15,992 nucleotides of DNA from Cytophagales bacterium (GTDB lineage Bacteria; Bacteroidota; Bacteroidia; Cytophagales; Cytophagaceae), in assembly GCA_025360235.1 (NCBI GenBank), contig JANYCO010000480.1, forward strand, positions 1-15,992, read 5' to 3'. This document shows, piece after piece, positions 7,010 to 13,763 of this stretch. A program made the translations under genes and the position numbers. Every line of letters begins with the position of its first letter. The stretch's first letter is position 1. A model generated the notes under the pieces. The model worked only from the letters and a program-made list of their open reading frames with translations. It was not told the DNA's origin and did not search any database.

Positions 7010-7017
7010 CAAACTTA
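7010..7017 (-). promoter_or_regulatory. -7 promoter element (TAAGTTTG) of the beta-barrel gene
   Basis: Read on the minus strand this is TAAGTTTG, an exact TAnnTTTG match, 41 nt before the ATG at 6969. About 19 nt further upstream is TTTCG, a poor -33 box. It is divergent from the presumed promoter of the DUF2339 operon. Confidence 0.6.
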
Positions 7018-7045
7018 CCCCTTCAAACGAAGAAAACGAAATTTA

Positions 7046-7067
7046 ATAATGAAAATAATTTCATTAT
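7046..7067. promoter_or_regulatory. Perfect 9-bp dyad overlapping a -7-like box (possible operator)
   Basis: ATAATGAAA (7046-7054) and TTTCATTAT (7059-7067) form a perfect dyad around ATAA. It abuts and overlaps the best -7 candidate for the operon, TATCTTTA at 7065-7072 (one mismatch to TAnnTTTG), 27 nt before the ATG at 7099. The position suits a repressor site, though no regulator gene is adjacent. Confidence 0.4.
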
Positions 7068-7098
7068 CTTTAGTTCTAAATATATAAAGTAAAATTAT

Positions 7099-9537
7099 AT
7101 GGAAGGAATTCTAATTTTTTTAGGTTTTATTGCTTGTTTTGTTGTTTTCGGTTCTTTCATTTCCGTATTTATTATACTCGGCCGCACTGGCAGTATACTG
7201 GAAAAAGTGGAGGCGACGCAGAAAAAAATTCTTTCGATGGCAAATGAGCTCAATCTGATGAAGGTGCAATTAAACACACTCAAGTCGGAAGGAATACCAG
7301 TAATAAAACCGGAAGAGAAAAAAATAGTGCAGGAACAAATTATTCCTCCTCCTGTAATTGTGCCGGAAATTAAAAAAGAAGAAGTTCTGCCTCCAATCGA
7401 GTTGGAGAAAGCGCCGGTAATTCAACATGCCGAAATTATAGATTCGAATATTCGGATTGAAGAAAAGAAAACACCTCCTAAAACAGTCCCTCCCGTTAAG
7501 AAACCAAAAGAGCCTAGCTTCTTTGAAAAAAATCCGGATCTGGAAAAATTTATCGGGGAGAATCTTATTAATAAAATTGGTATCGCTATTCTGGTTATCG
7601 GGATTGGATTTTTTGTAAAATTCGCCATCGACCAAGATTGGATCAATGAAACAGGAAGGGTATTTATAGGAGTACTATGCGGAGGTATATTAGTAGGTCT
7701 CGCACATTATATGCGCAATACTTTCCGTTCATTCAGTTCGGTACTTGTAGGAGGTGGAATGGCTATATTTTACATTACGATCACTATAGCCTTTCATAAC
7801 TATAAAATAATGCCACAGTCGGTTGCATTTGTGATCATGGTTTTCATTACACTGTTTTCCGTACTCTTGTCAATAGCTTATGACAGAAAGGAGCTCGCGG
7901 TGCTAGCAATCATCGGAGGTTTCGCTTCTCCGTTTATGGTTAGTACAGGCGAAGGGAATTATCAAGTCTTGTTTAGCTATGTATTAATTCTGAATGTTGG
8001 AATGCTTATCCTTTCCTATTTTAAAAGATGGAATATTATTAATGTTATTACTTTCCTATTTACAATTTTACTTTTTGGAAGTTGGCTTGGTGCAAAATTT
8101 CAAAGTATGGAAATAAAACCATATGCTGGCGCTCTCTTGTTTGCTACGTTGTTCTATCTGGTTTTCTTTACGATGAACATCATCAACAACATCAAAGAAA
8201 ACAAACAGTTCCTTGGATTTGAATTGACGATATTAATAGCAAATACATTTTTGTACTACAGCGCAGGAATGTTTATTCTAAAAGATATTGAAGAGGGCAT
8301 TTATCAAGGTTTATTCACTTCGGTCATTGCGGTGTTTAATTTCATCTTTGCTTATTTCTTGTATAAGAATAAGAAGGTAGACAATAATCTTGTGTACCTC
8401 CTGATCGGTTTGGTGCTTACCTTTATCACGCTGGCGGCCCCAATTCAGCTGGAAGGAAATTACATTACGTTGTTTTGGGCTGCCGAAACAGTTTTATTGC
8501 TATGGCTATCGCAGAAGTCAGGAATAAGAATCATGAAACTCGGGTCTGCTATTATCATGGGATTGATGCTCATTAGTCTTGTGATGGATTGGAACAATGT
8601 GTATGTAAAGAGCAGTGAAATTATTCCGATTGTATTCAACAAAGCCTTCATAACAACTTTGGCAGCGATGGCTTCCATTTCTGCTACGTTATTTCTTCTA
8701 CGAAACGAAGAAGAAGTTATCGTGCTGAATCTTGAGAAAAAATATTTTTCCGGAATGTTGGAGCTTAGTTTTATCCTTATAAGTTATTTAGGCGGGTTAC
8801 TGGAAGTCCATTTTCAATTTGAACACAGATTGAGTTTAGATCCGGACGGATGGCGCGTAGTGCCAATTTATACAGGTTGCTACAATCTGGCCTACATTAT
8901 TATGATTTCTGTATACGTGCACTTTAAAAAAATAAAATGGCTTGAAATCTTCCCTGTAATTTTGTGTTTGCTAATATCCCTGGCTTATTTGGGTTATTAC
9001 AATGAGGTGTTTGCTGATGTTAGAGATAGCTATTTAACCTCAGGAGTTTCTGCCAAACATTATTTCTTCCATTATGTAAATGTTGCCTTACTACTTGTAA
9101 TACTTGCAAATGGGTTAAGAATTGTAAGTATCAATTATCTTAAAACTACCAAACAGTTTAATTTATTCCTTTGGTTTATTGCGTTTATGTTGGTTTATAT
9201 GGCCAGTGTCGAATTAGAAAACCTGGTATTGGTTTCTTCTTTCGAACCAGGAAAAGATCTCTATGTTATCAAACATCAAAATTATAAAGTAGGCTTTCCT
9301 ATTCTTTGGGGAGTCTGTTCTTTTACATTGATGGTGATAGGAATGAAGATGAAAATAAAAACACTGCGTATTATTTCACTCACCTTATTTGGTATTGCCT
9401 TAGTAAAAATGTTTGTGTTTGATATTCAGGAAATGTCAGAGGGAGGAAAAATTGCTGCCTTCATTTCGTTAGGAGTATTGCTTTTGATTATTTCTTTTAT
9501 GTATCAGAAAGTAAAGAAAATATTAACCGAAGAATAA
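7099..9537 (+). CDS. DUF2339 polytopic membrane protein
   Basis: An 812-residue inner-membrane protein of the DUF2339 family, whose function is not established. A first membrane helix at about 4-27 is followed by a predicted coiled coil (about 30-63), then a Pro/Glu/Lys-rich linker to about residue 145. The conserved family core begins with FFEKNPDLEKFIGENLINKI and then continues as some twenty hydrophobic helices to the C-terminus. Also seen are the family-like GGFASPFMVSTGEGNY and FWAAETVLLLWLSQKSG segments, the latter containing a charged Glu within the membrane. Only 9 bp separate it from the next gene, a DUF3999-like protein, a pairing also known in other bacteria, so the two products probably work together in the envelope. 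The start has a -7-like box and a dyad directly upstream. Family assignment is by recognition of the pattern and the partner gene. Confidence 0.88.
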   Translation: MEGILIFLGFIACFVVFGSFISVFIILGRTGSILEKVEATQKKILSMANELNLMKVQLNTLKSEGIPVIKPEEKKIVQEQIIPPPVIVPEIKKEEVLPPIELEKAPVIQHAEIIDSNIRIEEKKTPPKTVPPVKKPKEPSFFEKNPDLEKFIGENLINKIGIAILVIGIGFFVKFAIDQDWINETGRVFIGVLCGGILVGLAHYMRNTFRSFSSVLVGGGMAIFYITITIAFHNYKIMPQSVAFVIMVFITLFSVLLSIAYDRKELAVLAIIGGFASPFMVSTGEGNYQVLFSYVLILNVGMLILSYFKRWNIINVITFLFTILLFGSWLGAKFQSMEIKPYAGALLFATLFYLVFFTMNIINNIKENKQFLGFELTILIANTFLYYSAGMFILKDIEEGIYQGLFTSVIAVFNFIFAYFLYKNKKVDNNLVYLLIGLVLTFITLAAPIQLEGNYITLFWAAETVLLLWLSQKSGIRIMKLGSAIIMGLMLISLVMDWNNVYVKSSEIIPIVFNKAFITTLAAMASISATLFLLRNEEEVIVLNLEKKYFSGMLELSFILISYLGGLLEVHFQFEHRLSLDPDGWRVVPIYTGCYNLAYIIMISVYVHFKKIKWLEIFPVILCLLISLAYLGYYNEVFADVRDSYLTSGVSAKHYFFHYVNVALLLVILANGLRIVSINYLKTTKQFNLFLWFIAFMLVYMASVELENLVLVSSFEPGKDLYVIKHQNYKVGFPILWGVCSFTLMVIGMKMKIKTLRIISLTLFGIALVKMFVFDIQEMSEGGKIAAFISLGVLLLIISFMYQKVKKILTEE

Positions 9538-9546
9538 TAGAAATAT

Positions 9547-10866
9547 ATGATTACCAATCAAAGTAAGAAAAGGATTGTTCTGTCCTCTTTACTGTTGTTA
9601 TCGATAGCAATGGGTATCGCTGATGCCCAAACGTATCGCTGGGAAGCTACTATGGCGGATAGTGTTGTCAAAGATGGTTTTTACAATATCGTATTACAGC
9701 CCAAGATAGGTTCAAAACTCAGAAACGATTTTTCCGATATCAGAATTCTGGACTCGGAAAGTTATGAAGTGCCCTACGTAAATAAAGTGGAAGAACCTTA
9801 TTTTTCCAGTGAGCGGTTTAAGGAATATCCTATTGTATCGAAACAGATGGAAGACGGTTGTTGTACCAAACTCGTTATAAAAAACCCTGGCAAAAAACCC
9901 ATAAATAATATTTGTCTGATTCTGAAAAATTCCGATGCGATAAAAGTATACCGCATGGCGGGCAGCGACGATGGGGTAAACTGGTATGGTGTGAAAAGGT
10001 ACGATGTATTTTACAATACTTACAGCGAGACCGACACCAAAGTAGTCAACTATATTAATTTCCCTTTGACGGATTATTTATATTACCGTTTTGATATTAT
10101 CGACAGAGGTTATTGGGACGAAGACCGCTGGACGTATTGGTACTCGGACCGTTGGAGCTATCCGATCAATATTTTGAAAGTGGGCTATTATGAAACATTT
10201 CTAAAAGAAGGAAAATACAATAGTGTACCAGCACCAGCATTTGAGCAGCTGGACAGTGTGAAACAAAAACAGACTTATATTAAACTAAAGTTTGACGATA
10301 ATTATTTAATCAATAGAATCCGTTTTGATTTCAAAGGCCCTCGCTATTATAAAAGGGTAGCAACGGTAGCTAAAAAAGTGGTGGGTGACAGAAAACATAT
10401 TTATTTTGAACCGATCACTACCTTCGAATTAAATTCCTACTCGCTCAACGAATTTGACTTGAGTTATTTCAGAGAAAAAGAATTTTATCTGGTAATCTCT
10501 AACGACGATAACCGTCCGCTAACATTAGACAGCATCAAAACCTGGCAGTTAACAAGGTACATTAAAACCTATCTTGAAAAAGGCAAAAAATACCGCATGG
10601 TCTATGGTGACTCTACTGCGCTGGCCCCTGTTTATGACTTGCAATATTTCGTAGACAGTATCCCGCAAGTATTGCCAACGCTTCCTGTAAATAAAATGGA
10701 GGCCAAGCCACTCGAGAGCAAAGATATTAAAAAAGAAAAGGTGAAAGAATTGCGTTGGTTTGAAAACAAAATTTTCATCTGGCTGGCAATTGGTGCAGTG
10801 ATATTATTTTTGTTCTTCATGTCATGGAAGATGTTGAATGAGATGAAGAAAAATAAAGGCGAATAA
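9547..10866 (+). CDS. DUF3999-like exported, C-terminally anchored protein
   Basis: A 439-residue protein with a signal peptide (core about 10-24, cleavage near ADA|QTY at 27/28), a large periplasmic beta-rich region and one C-terminal helix at about 410-430 followed by a basic tail, so it would span the inner membrane with the body outside the cytoplasm. The segment AGSDDGVNWYGVK (138-150) followed by strands ending in YYRFDII is the signature of discoidin/galactose-binding-like folds. A second region near 255-345 (LINRIRFDFKG ... FYLVISNDDNRPL) looks similar. YRMVYGDSTALAPVYDL near 350 resembles the family's closing motif. It follows the DUF2339 gene by 9 bp, so it is co-transcribed. The fold suggests carbohydrate or protein binding; ligand unknown. 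DUF3999 membership is my judgement from motifs and context. Confidence 0.8.
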   Translation: MITNQSKKRIVLSSLLLLSIAMGIADAQTYRWEATMADSVVKDGFYNIVLQPKIGSKLRNDFSDIRILDSESYEVPYVNKVEEPYFSSERFKEYPIVSKQMEDGCCTKLVIKNPGKKPINNICLILKNSDAIKVYRMAGSDDGVNWYGVKRYDVFYNTYSETDTKVVNYINFPLTDYLYYRFDIIDRGYWDEDRWTYWYSDRWSYPINILKVGYYETFLKEGKYNSVPAPAFEQLDSVKQKQTYIKLKFDDNYLINRIRFDFKGPRYYKRVATVAKKVVGDRKHIYFEPITTFELNSYSLNEFDLSYFREKEFYLVISNDDNRPLTLDSIKTWQLTRYIKTYLEKGKKYRMVYGDSTALAPVYDLQYFVDSIPQVLPTLPVNKMEAKPLESKDIKKEKVKELRWFENKIFIWLAIGAVILFLFFMSWKMLNEMKKNKGE

Positions 10867-10880
10867 ATAATAGTATAGTT

Positions 10881-10910
10881 ATGGACATTTGAAGGATTGT
10901 AAAAGTCCAT
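10881..10910. terminator. Hairpin between convergent operons
   Basis: ATGGACATTT (10881-10890) pairs with AAAAGTCCAT (10901-10910) with one A/A mismatch and a 10-nt loop. It sits 15 bp past the DUF3999-like stop and 11 bp before the stop of the convergent minus-strand gene. The TTT/AAA steps flanking the loop are inside the stem and there is no strong U-tract, so efficiency is uncertain. Confidence 0.5.
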
Positions 10911-10920
10911 GGATTAACAA

Positions 10921-11697
10921 TTAGTTCAATTCCAAACTGTACCGTTTCAAAAAACCAGTGAGGTACTTTATTTTATTGTTAAGAATTTTATCATTTTTTG
11001 CCCATTCCTTAATTCTTGTTTTCTCTTCTGTGGTCATCAATCCCGCATACAATTCTGCTTTATCTTCTTCCAGTCCGCTCATACAATAAAGACTTATAAA
11101 GCCATCCTGAGGGTGGTTTACTAGTGACATATCAGAAGAACGAGCGTTGATTCCTCCCGACCCATATTGAAAAAAAGGAGGGTTCATTTTCGCCCAGATG
11201 GGGTCTTTAAAATAGGCATTACCGTTTAATTGTTCTTCAATCATGTGATAATATTCGTGGTGCACTACATGTCTTTGGTATACCCTGTCATAATTCCCTT
11301 CGAAAATATTCATATATAAAATCTCCTGATAATAATCAGGCATCGCAGCTACCGGAACACTTTGATTGATCAGATTCTTTACAAAGGTAACTCTCTTGAG
11401 TTTGGTTTTATCGACAAATGTCTTGGGGTATTTAAAAAATTCTTCTCTGAACAAACGGGCATAATTTTCAAGTTCTTTATAATCTTCTTCTGAAAGGACA
11501 TCGAAGCTTATAACATTTGACCCCCATGTAGTAGCGGAAGGTTCCACAATTTCAAGACAAATTCCATAGGAAATTCTCATATCGGTTATCAGACTATCCA
11601 TAGCGGGATAACCAATTTGATCTGTACACTCCGTTTTAGCAGGGCGACATGAAATTACAAAAAACAAAAAGACCAGAATCCTGAATTTTGTTTTCAT
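10921..11697 (-). CDS. Putative zinc-metallopeptidase lipoprotein (HExxH)
   Basis: A 258-residue lipoprotein. The N-terminus MKTKFRILVFLFFVISC has a lipobox with C17 as the acylated residue; it is followed by RPAK, so it should be membrane-attached. The zinc motif H147-E148-Y149-Y150-H151 lies in VVHHEYYHMIEEQ, and about 60 residues on is LEEDKAELYAGLM (209-221), where E211 or E215 would be the third ligand as in gluzincin-type peptidases. That combination predicts an active zinc peptidase, comparable to the putative zinc-binding metallopeptidase lipoproteins common in Bacteroidota, but the exact family is not assigned. It lies 12 bp downstream of the SET-domain gene on the same strand and is presumably co-transcribed from the promoter near 12164. 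Substrate unknown. The Cys residues C24 and C47 could form a disulfide. Confidence 0.8.
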   Translation of the reverse strand: MKTKFRILVFLFFVISCRPAKTECTDQIGYPAMDSLITDMRISYGICLEIVEPSATTWGSNVISFDVLSEEDYKELENYARLFREEFFKYPKTFVDKTKLKRVTFVKNLINQSVPVAAMPDYYQEILYMNIFEGNYDRVYQRHVVHHEYYHMIEEQLNGNAYFKDPIWAKMNPPFFQYGSGGINARSSDMSLVNHPQDGFISLYCMSGLEEDKAELYAGLMTTEEKTRIKEWAKNDKILNNKIKYLTGFLKRYSLELN

Positions 11698-11709
11698 AAG
11701 TCGTTGGTT

Positions 11710-12123
11710 TTATATCTCCTGGGAAGAATAGATATCCAGGTTGAATGCTTTATCGCTTTCCGTAAATCCGAACAAAGAATAATCATCGGTGAGTTCTTCG
11801 CCTACCTGAATGTCCCTTTTTGCAACCGTGTGTCCCAGATTATTTTCATTAAAATCTGCACTCATACAGTTGGGCTCGTCGGAGTGATTAAAAAATCGGG
11901 CATTGTCTACACATAAATAATATTTGCCCATATACATAAAACAATAGGTTTTAAGAAAGGATTTATTGGCTGGCGGGACGGCTTGGAATTGGGCTTCGGT
12001 ATACACCTGATCAATCATTGGATCGAATTGCCATACGACAGTTCCTTTAGGTATAAATTCTGCTGCGAACAAACCGGTACCCGCAATAGTGCTGGACCCT
12101 AAAGTAGTTTTAATGTTTAACAT
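11710..12123 (-). CDS. Compact SET-domain protein (putative lysine methyltransferase)
   Basis: A 137-residue protein that is essentially one SET domain with no pre- or post-SET cysteine clusters. SET domains transfer a methyl group from S-adenosylmethionine to lysine side chains. Visible motifs are GTGLFA (15-20) for cofactor binding, the strand GTVVWQFDP (27-35), FFNHSDEPNC (77-86) containing the Asn-His-Ser pseudoknot element, and AKRDIQVGEELTDDY (101-115) ending in the conserved catalytic Tyr115. No signal peptide, so it should be cytoplasmic. It is the first gene of a two-gene unit with the lipoprotein peptidase 12 bp downstream, an odd pairing because their compartments differ. A good -7 box is 41 nt upstream. 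The family call is firm; activity and substrate are inferred. Stand-alone bacterial SET proteins of this size are known, but few have known targets. Confidence 0.9.
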   Translation of the reverse strand: MLNIKTTLGSSTIAGTGLFAAEFIPKGTVVWQFDPMIDQVYTEAQFQAVPPANKSFLKTYCFMYMGKYYLCVDNARFFNHSDEPNCMSADFNENNLGHTVAKRDIQVGEELTDDYSLFGFTESDKAFNLDIYSSQEI

Positions 12124-12163
12124 GCGTTAATGATTTTGCTTTCTGCGTTAGACAATATTTCTC

Positions 12164-12171
12164 CAAATTTA
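12164..12171 (-). promoter_or_regulatory. -7 promoter element (TAAATTTG) of the SET-peptidase operon
   Basis: On the minus strand this reads TAAATTTG, an exact TAnnTTTG match, 41 nt from the SET gene ATG. The -33 region has no clear TTG at the 19-nt spacing. Confidence 0.6.
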
Positions 12172-12336
12172 CTTACTGTGCATAAATATAACTAGTTTAT
12201 AGTTTAACTTCAAAAATAAATTAACAATAAATTAACCGCTCCGGCTGGGCTTTCCATTGATTTTTTGTGCAAAAACGACAAAATCTCAAATTGTGGAAAA
12301 ATAGCCTCCCGCCAGACCTCATCTTTCCTGATACTA

Positions 12337-12366
12337 TTGATTTCTAATTTCTAATCGGTAAGTTTG
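12337..12366 (+). promoter_or_regulatory. Complete Bacteroidota promoter of fabF
   Basis: TTG at 12337-12339 and TAAGTTTG at 12359-12366 are separated by exactly 19 nt, matching the full TTG-N19-TAnnTTTG consensus. Transcription should begin near 12373, giving a leader of less than 20 nt before the ATG at 12391. This is the best promoter in the window. Confidence 0.8.
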
Positions 12367-12390
12367 CACCCTAATAATTATTAAGATTTT

Positions 12391-13641
12391 ATGAAACAAT
12401 TAAAACGTGTTGTAGTAACAGGCCTTGGGGCAATTACCCCGCTGGGCAATGATGTAAATACCTTTTGGAACAATATTAAGGCCGGCAAAAGTGGGGCGGA
12501 TTGGATTACAAAATTCGACGCTTCAAAATTTAAAACCCGTTTCGCCTGTGAAGTAAAAGGCTTTGACACGGATTCCTATTTTGATAAAAAAGAAGCCCGT
12601 AAAATGGATATCGTTTGTCACTACTCCATAGCGGCGGCGGACGAAGCAATAAAAAATGCAGGACTGGATCTTGAAAAAATAAATAAAGAAAGAGTTGGCG
12701 TAATATGGGGCTCCGGCAATGGCGGAATCACTACCTTCCATCAACAGGTAGTAGAATTTGCGCTGGGAGATGGCACCCCAAAATTCAACCCTTTTCTTGT
12801 GCCAAAAATGATTGTTGATATGGCTTCTGGTCTTATCGCTATTCGTTATGGTTTTATGGGACCGAATTTCTGCCCCGTTTCCGCTTGTGCTACTTCCACT
12901 TCTGCGATCATCGAAGCCTATGATAACATTCGTTTGGGCAAGGCCGACATTATTGTTTCCGGTGGAGCTGAAGCTCCAATCGTAGAATCTGGTGTCGGAG
13001 GCTTCAGTGCACTGAAAGCACTTTCTACCCGCAACGACGACTTTAAAACAGCCTCCCGACCATACGATGCAGACCGCGACGGTTTCGTAATAGGAGAAGG
13101 CGCAGGCGCATTGATCCTTGAAGAACTTGAACATGCTCAGGCCAGAGGCGCAACCATTTTAGCTGAAATTATTGGCGGGGCTATGTCAGCAGATGCCTAT
13201 CACATGACCGCTATTCACCCTGATGGGTACGGAGCATTCTTGGCTATGAGAAACGCTGTGGCCGATGCAGGAATAAAACCTTCTGACATTGATTACATAA
13301 ATACCCATGGTACTTCAACACCAGGTGGAGATGTTGGTGAATTGAAAGCGATTAAAAAATTATTAGGGGAAGAAACCCAAAATGCTTCCATCAGTTCTAC
13401 TAAATCCATGACAGGCCACATGCTTGGCGCGGCTGGAGCAGCAGAAGCAATTATTACCATAAAATCTCTGAACGAAAATTTTGTTCCTGCTACCATCAAT
13501 ACTGTTAATCTAGACCCAGCGATTCCGGAAGGCATGAATATTATTTTAAAACCGATCTCAAAATCAATTAAAATTGCGATGAGCAATACGTTTGGGTTTG
13601 GGGGACATAATGCGATTGTGTTGTTTAAAAAATGGGACTAG
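12391..13641 (+). CDS. fabF: 3-oxoacyl-[acyl-carrier-protein] synthase II
   Basis: A 416-residue cytoplasmic condensing enzyme of type II fatty-acid synthesis. It adds malonyl-ACP-derived two-carbon units to acyl-ACP and is the elongation KAS. The Cys-His-His catalytic set is complete: C166 in VSACATSTS, H306 in NTHGTSTPGGD and H343 in SMTGHMLGAAGA, with the supporting K338. The N-terminus RVVVTGLGAITPLGN and the C-terminal SNTFGFGGHNA motif are canonical, and the length matches the family. It has its own strong promoter and stands alone, whereas acpP commonly precedes fabF in Bacteroidota and rnc often follows; neither is visible here, so this might be an extra copy. It converges with the DUF3352-like gene onto the hairpin at 13666-13738. 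A role in a secondary pathway cannot be excluded, but the sequence looks like a housekeeping KAS II. Confidence 0.95.
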   Translation: MKQLKRVVVTGLGAITPLGNDVNTFWNNIKAGKSGADWITKFDASKFKTRFACEVKGFDTDSYFDKKEARKMDIVCHYSIAAADEAIKNAGLDLEKINKERVGVIWGSGNGGITTFHQQVVEFALGDGTPKFNPFLVPKMIVDMASGLIAIRYGFMGPNFCPVSACATSTSAIIEAYDNIRLGKADIIVSGGAEAPIVESGVGGFSALKALSTRNDDFKTASRPYDADRDGFVIGEGAGALILEELEHAQARGATILAEIIGGAMSADAYHMTAIHPDGYGAFLAMRNAVADAGIKPSDIDYINTHGTSTPGGDVGELKAIKKLLGEETQNASISSTKSMTGHMLGAAGAAEAIITIKSLNENFVPATINTVNLDPAIPEGMNIILKPISKSIKIAMSNTFGFGGHNAIVLFKKWD

Positions 13642-13665
13642 GATTAGTTGGGTTTTAGGATGAAG

Positions 13666-13738
13666 AAGATTTAAAACAGGAAACAAAACACAAAAGAAAA
13701 TTACTTCCTGTTATGTTTTGTTTCCTGTTTTAAATCTT
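13666..13738. terminator. 25-bp perfect-stem bidirectional terminator
   Basis: 13666-13690 (beginning AAGATTTAAAACAGG) is perfectly complementary to 13714-13738, a 25-bp stem with a 23-nt loop. It lies between the stops of fabF (13641) and the convergent minus-strand gene (13764). A/T runs on both sides fit a terminator acting in both directions. Weak extra similarity continues outside (TAGGATTA near 13638, TAATCCTA near 13749). The loop ACACAAAAGAA...ACTTCCT resembles the hairpin at 3525-3573. Confidence 0.8.
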
Positions 13739-13763
13739 ACCAATCTTTTTAATCCTAAGAAGC

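Larger units (their letters stand above)
12124..12390. other. Divergent intergenic region between SET gene and fabF
   Basis: This 267-bp spacer carries a leftward promoter (12164-12171) and a rightward promoter (12337-12366). No other gene, RNA or repeat is seen. The middle part is A/T-rich with several TTAA steps but no strong hairpin. Confidence 0.6.

Noticed and set aside
7270..7646. Minus-strand frames inside the DUF2339 gene
   Set aside because: They lie opposite the Pro/Glu/Lys-rich linker; the translations are low-complexity and arise from codon bias of that linker.
12523..13134. 203-codon open frame on the minus strand inside fabF
   Set aside because: It is antisense to a fully conserved gene and the translation has no recognisable domain; an open reverse frame is common over coding DNA.
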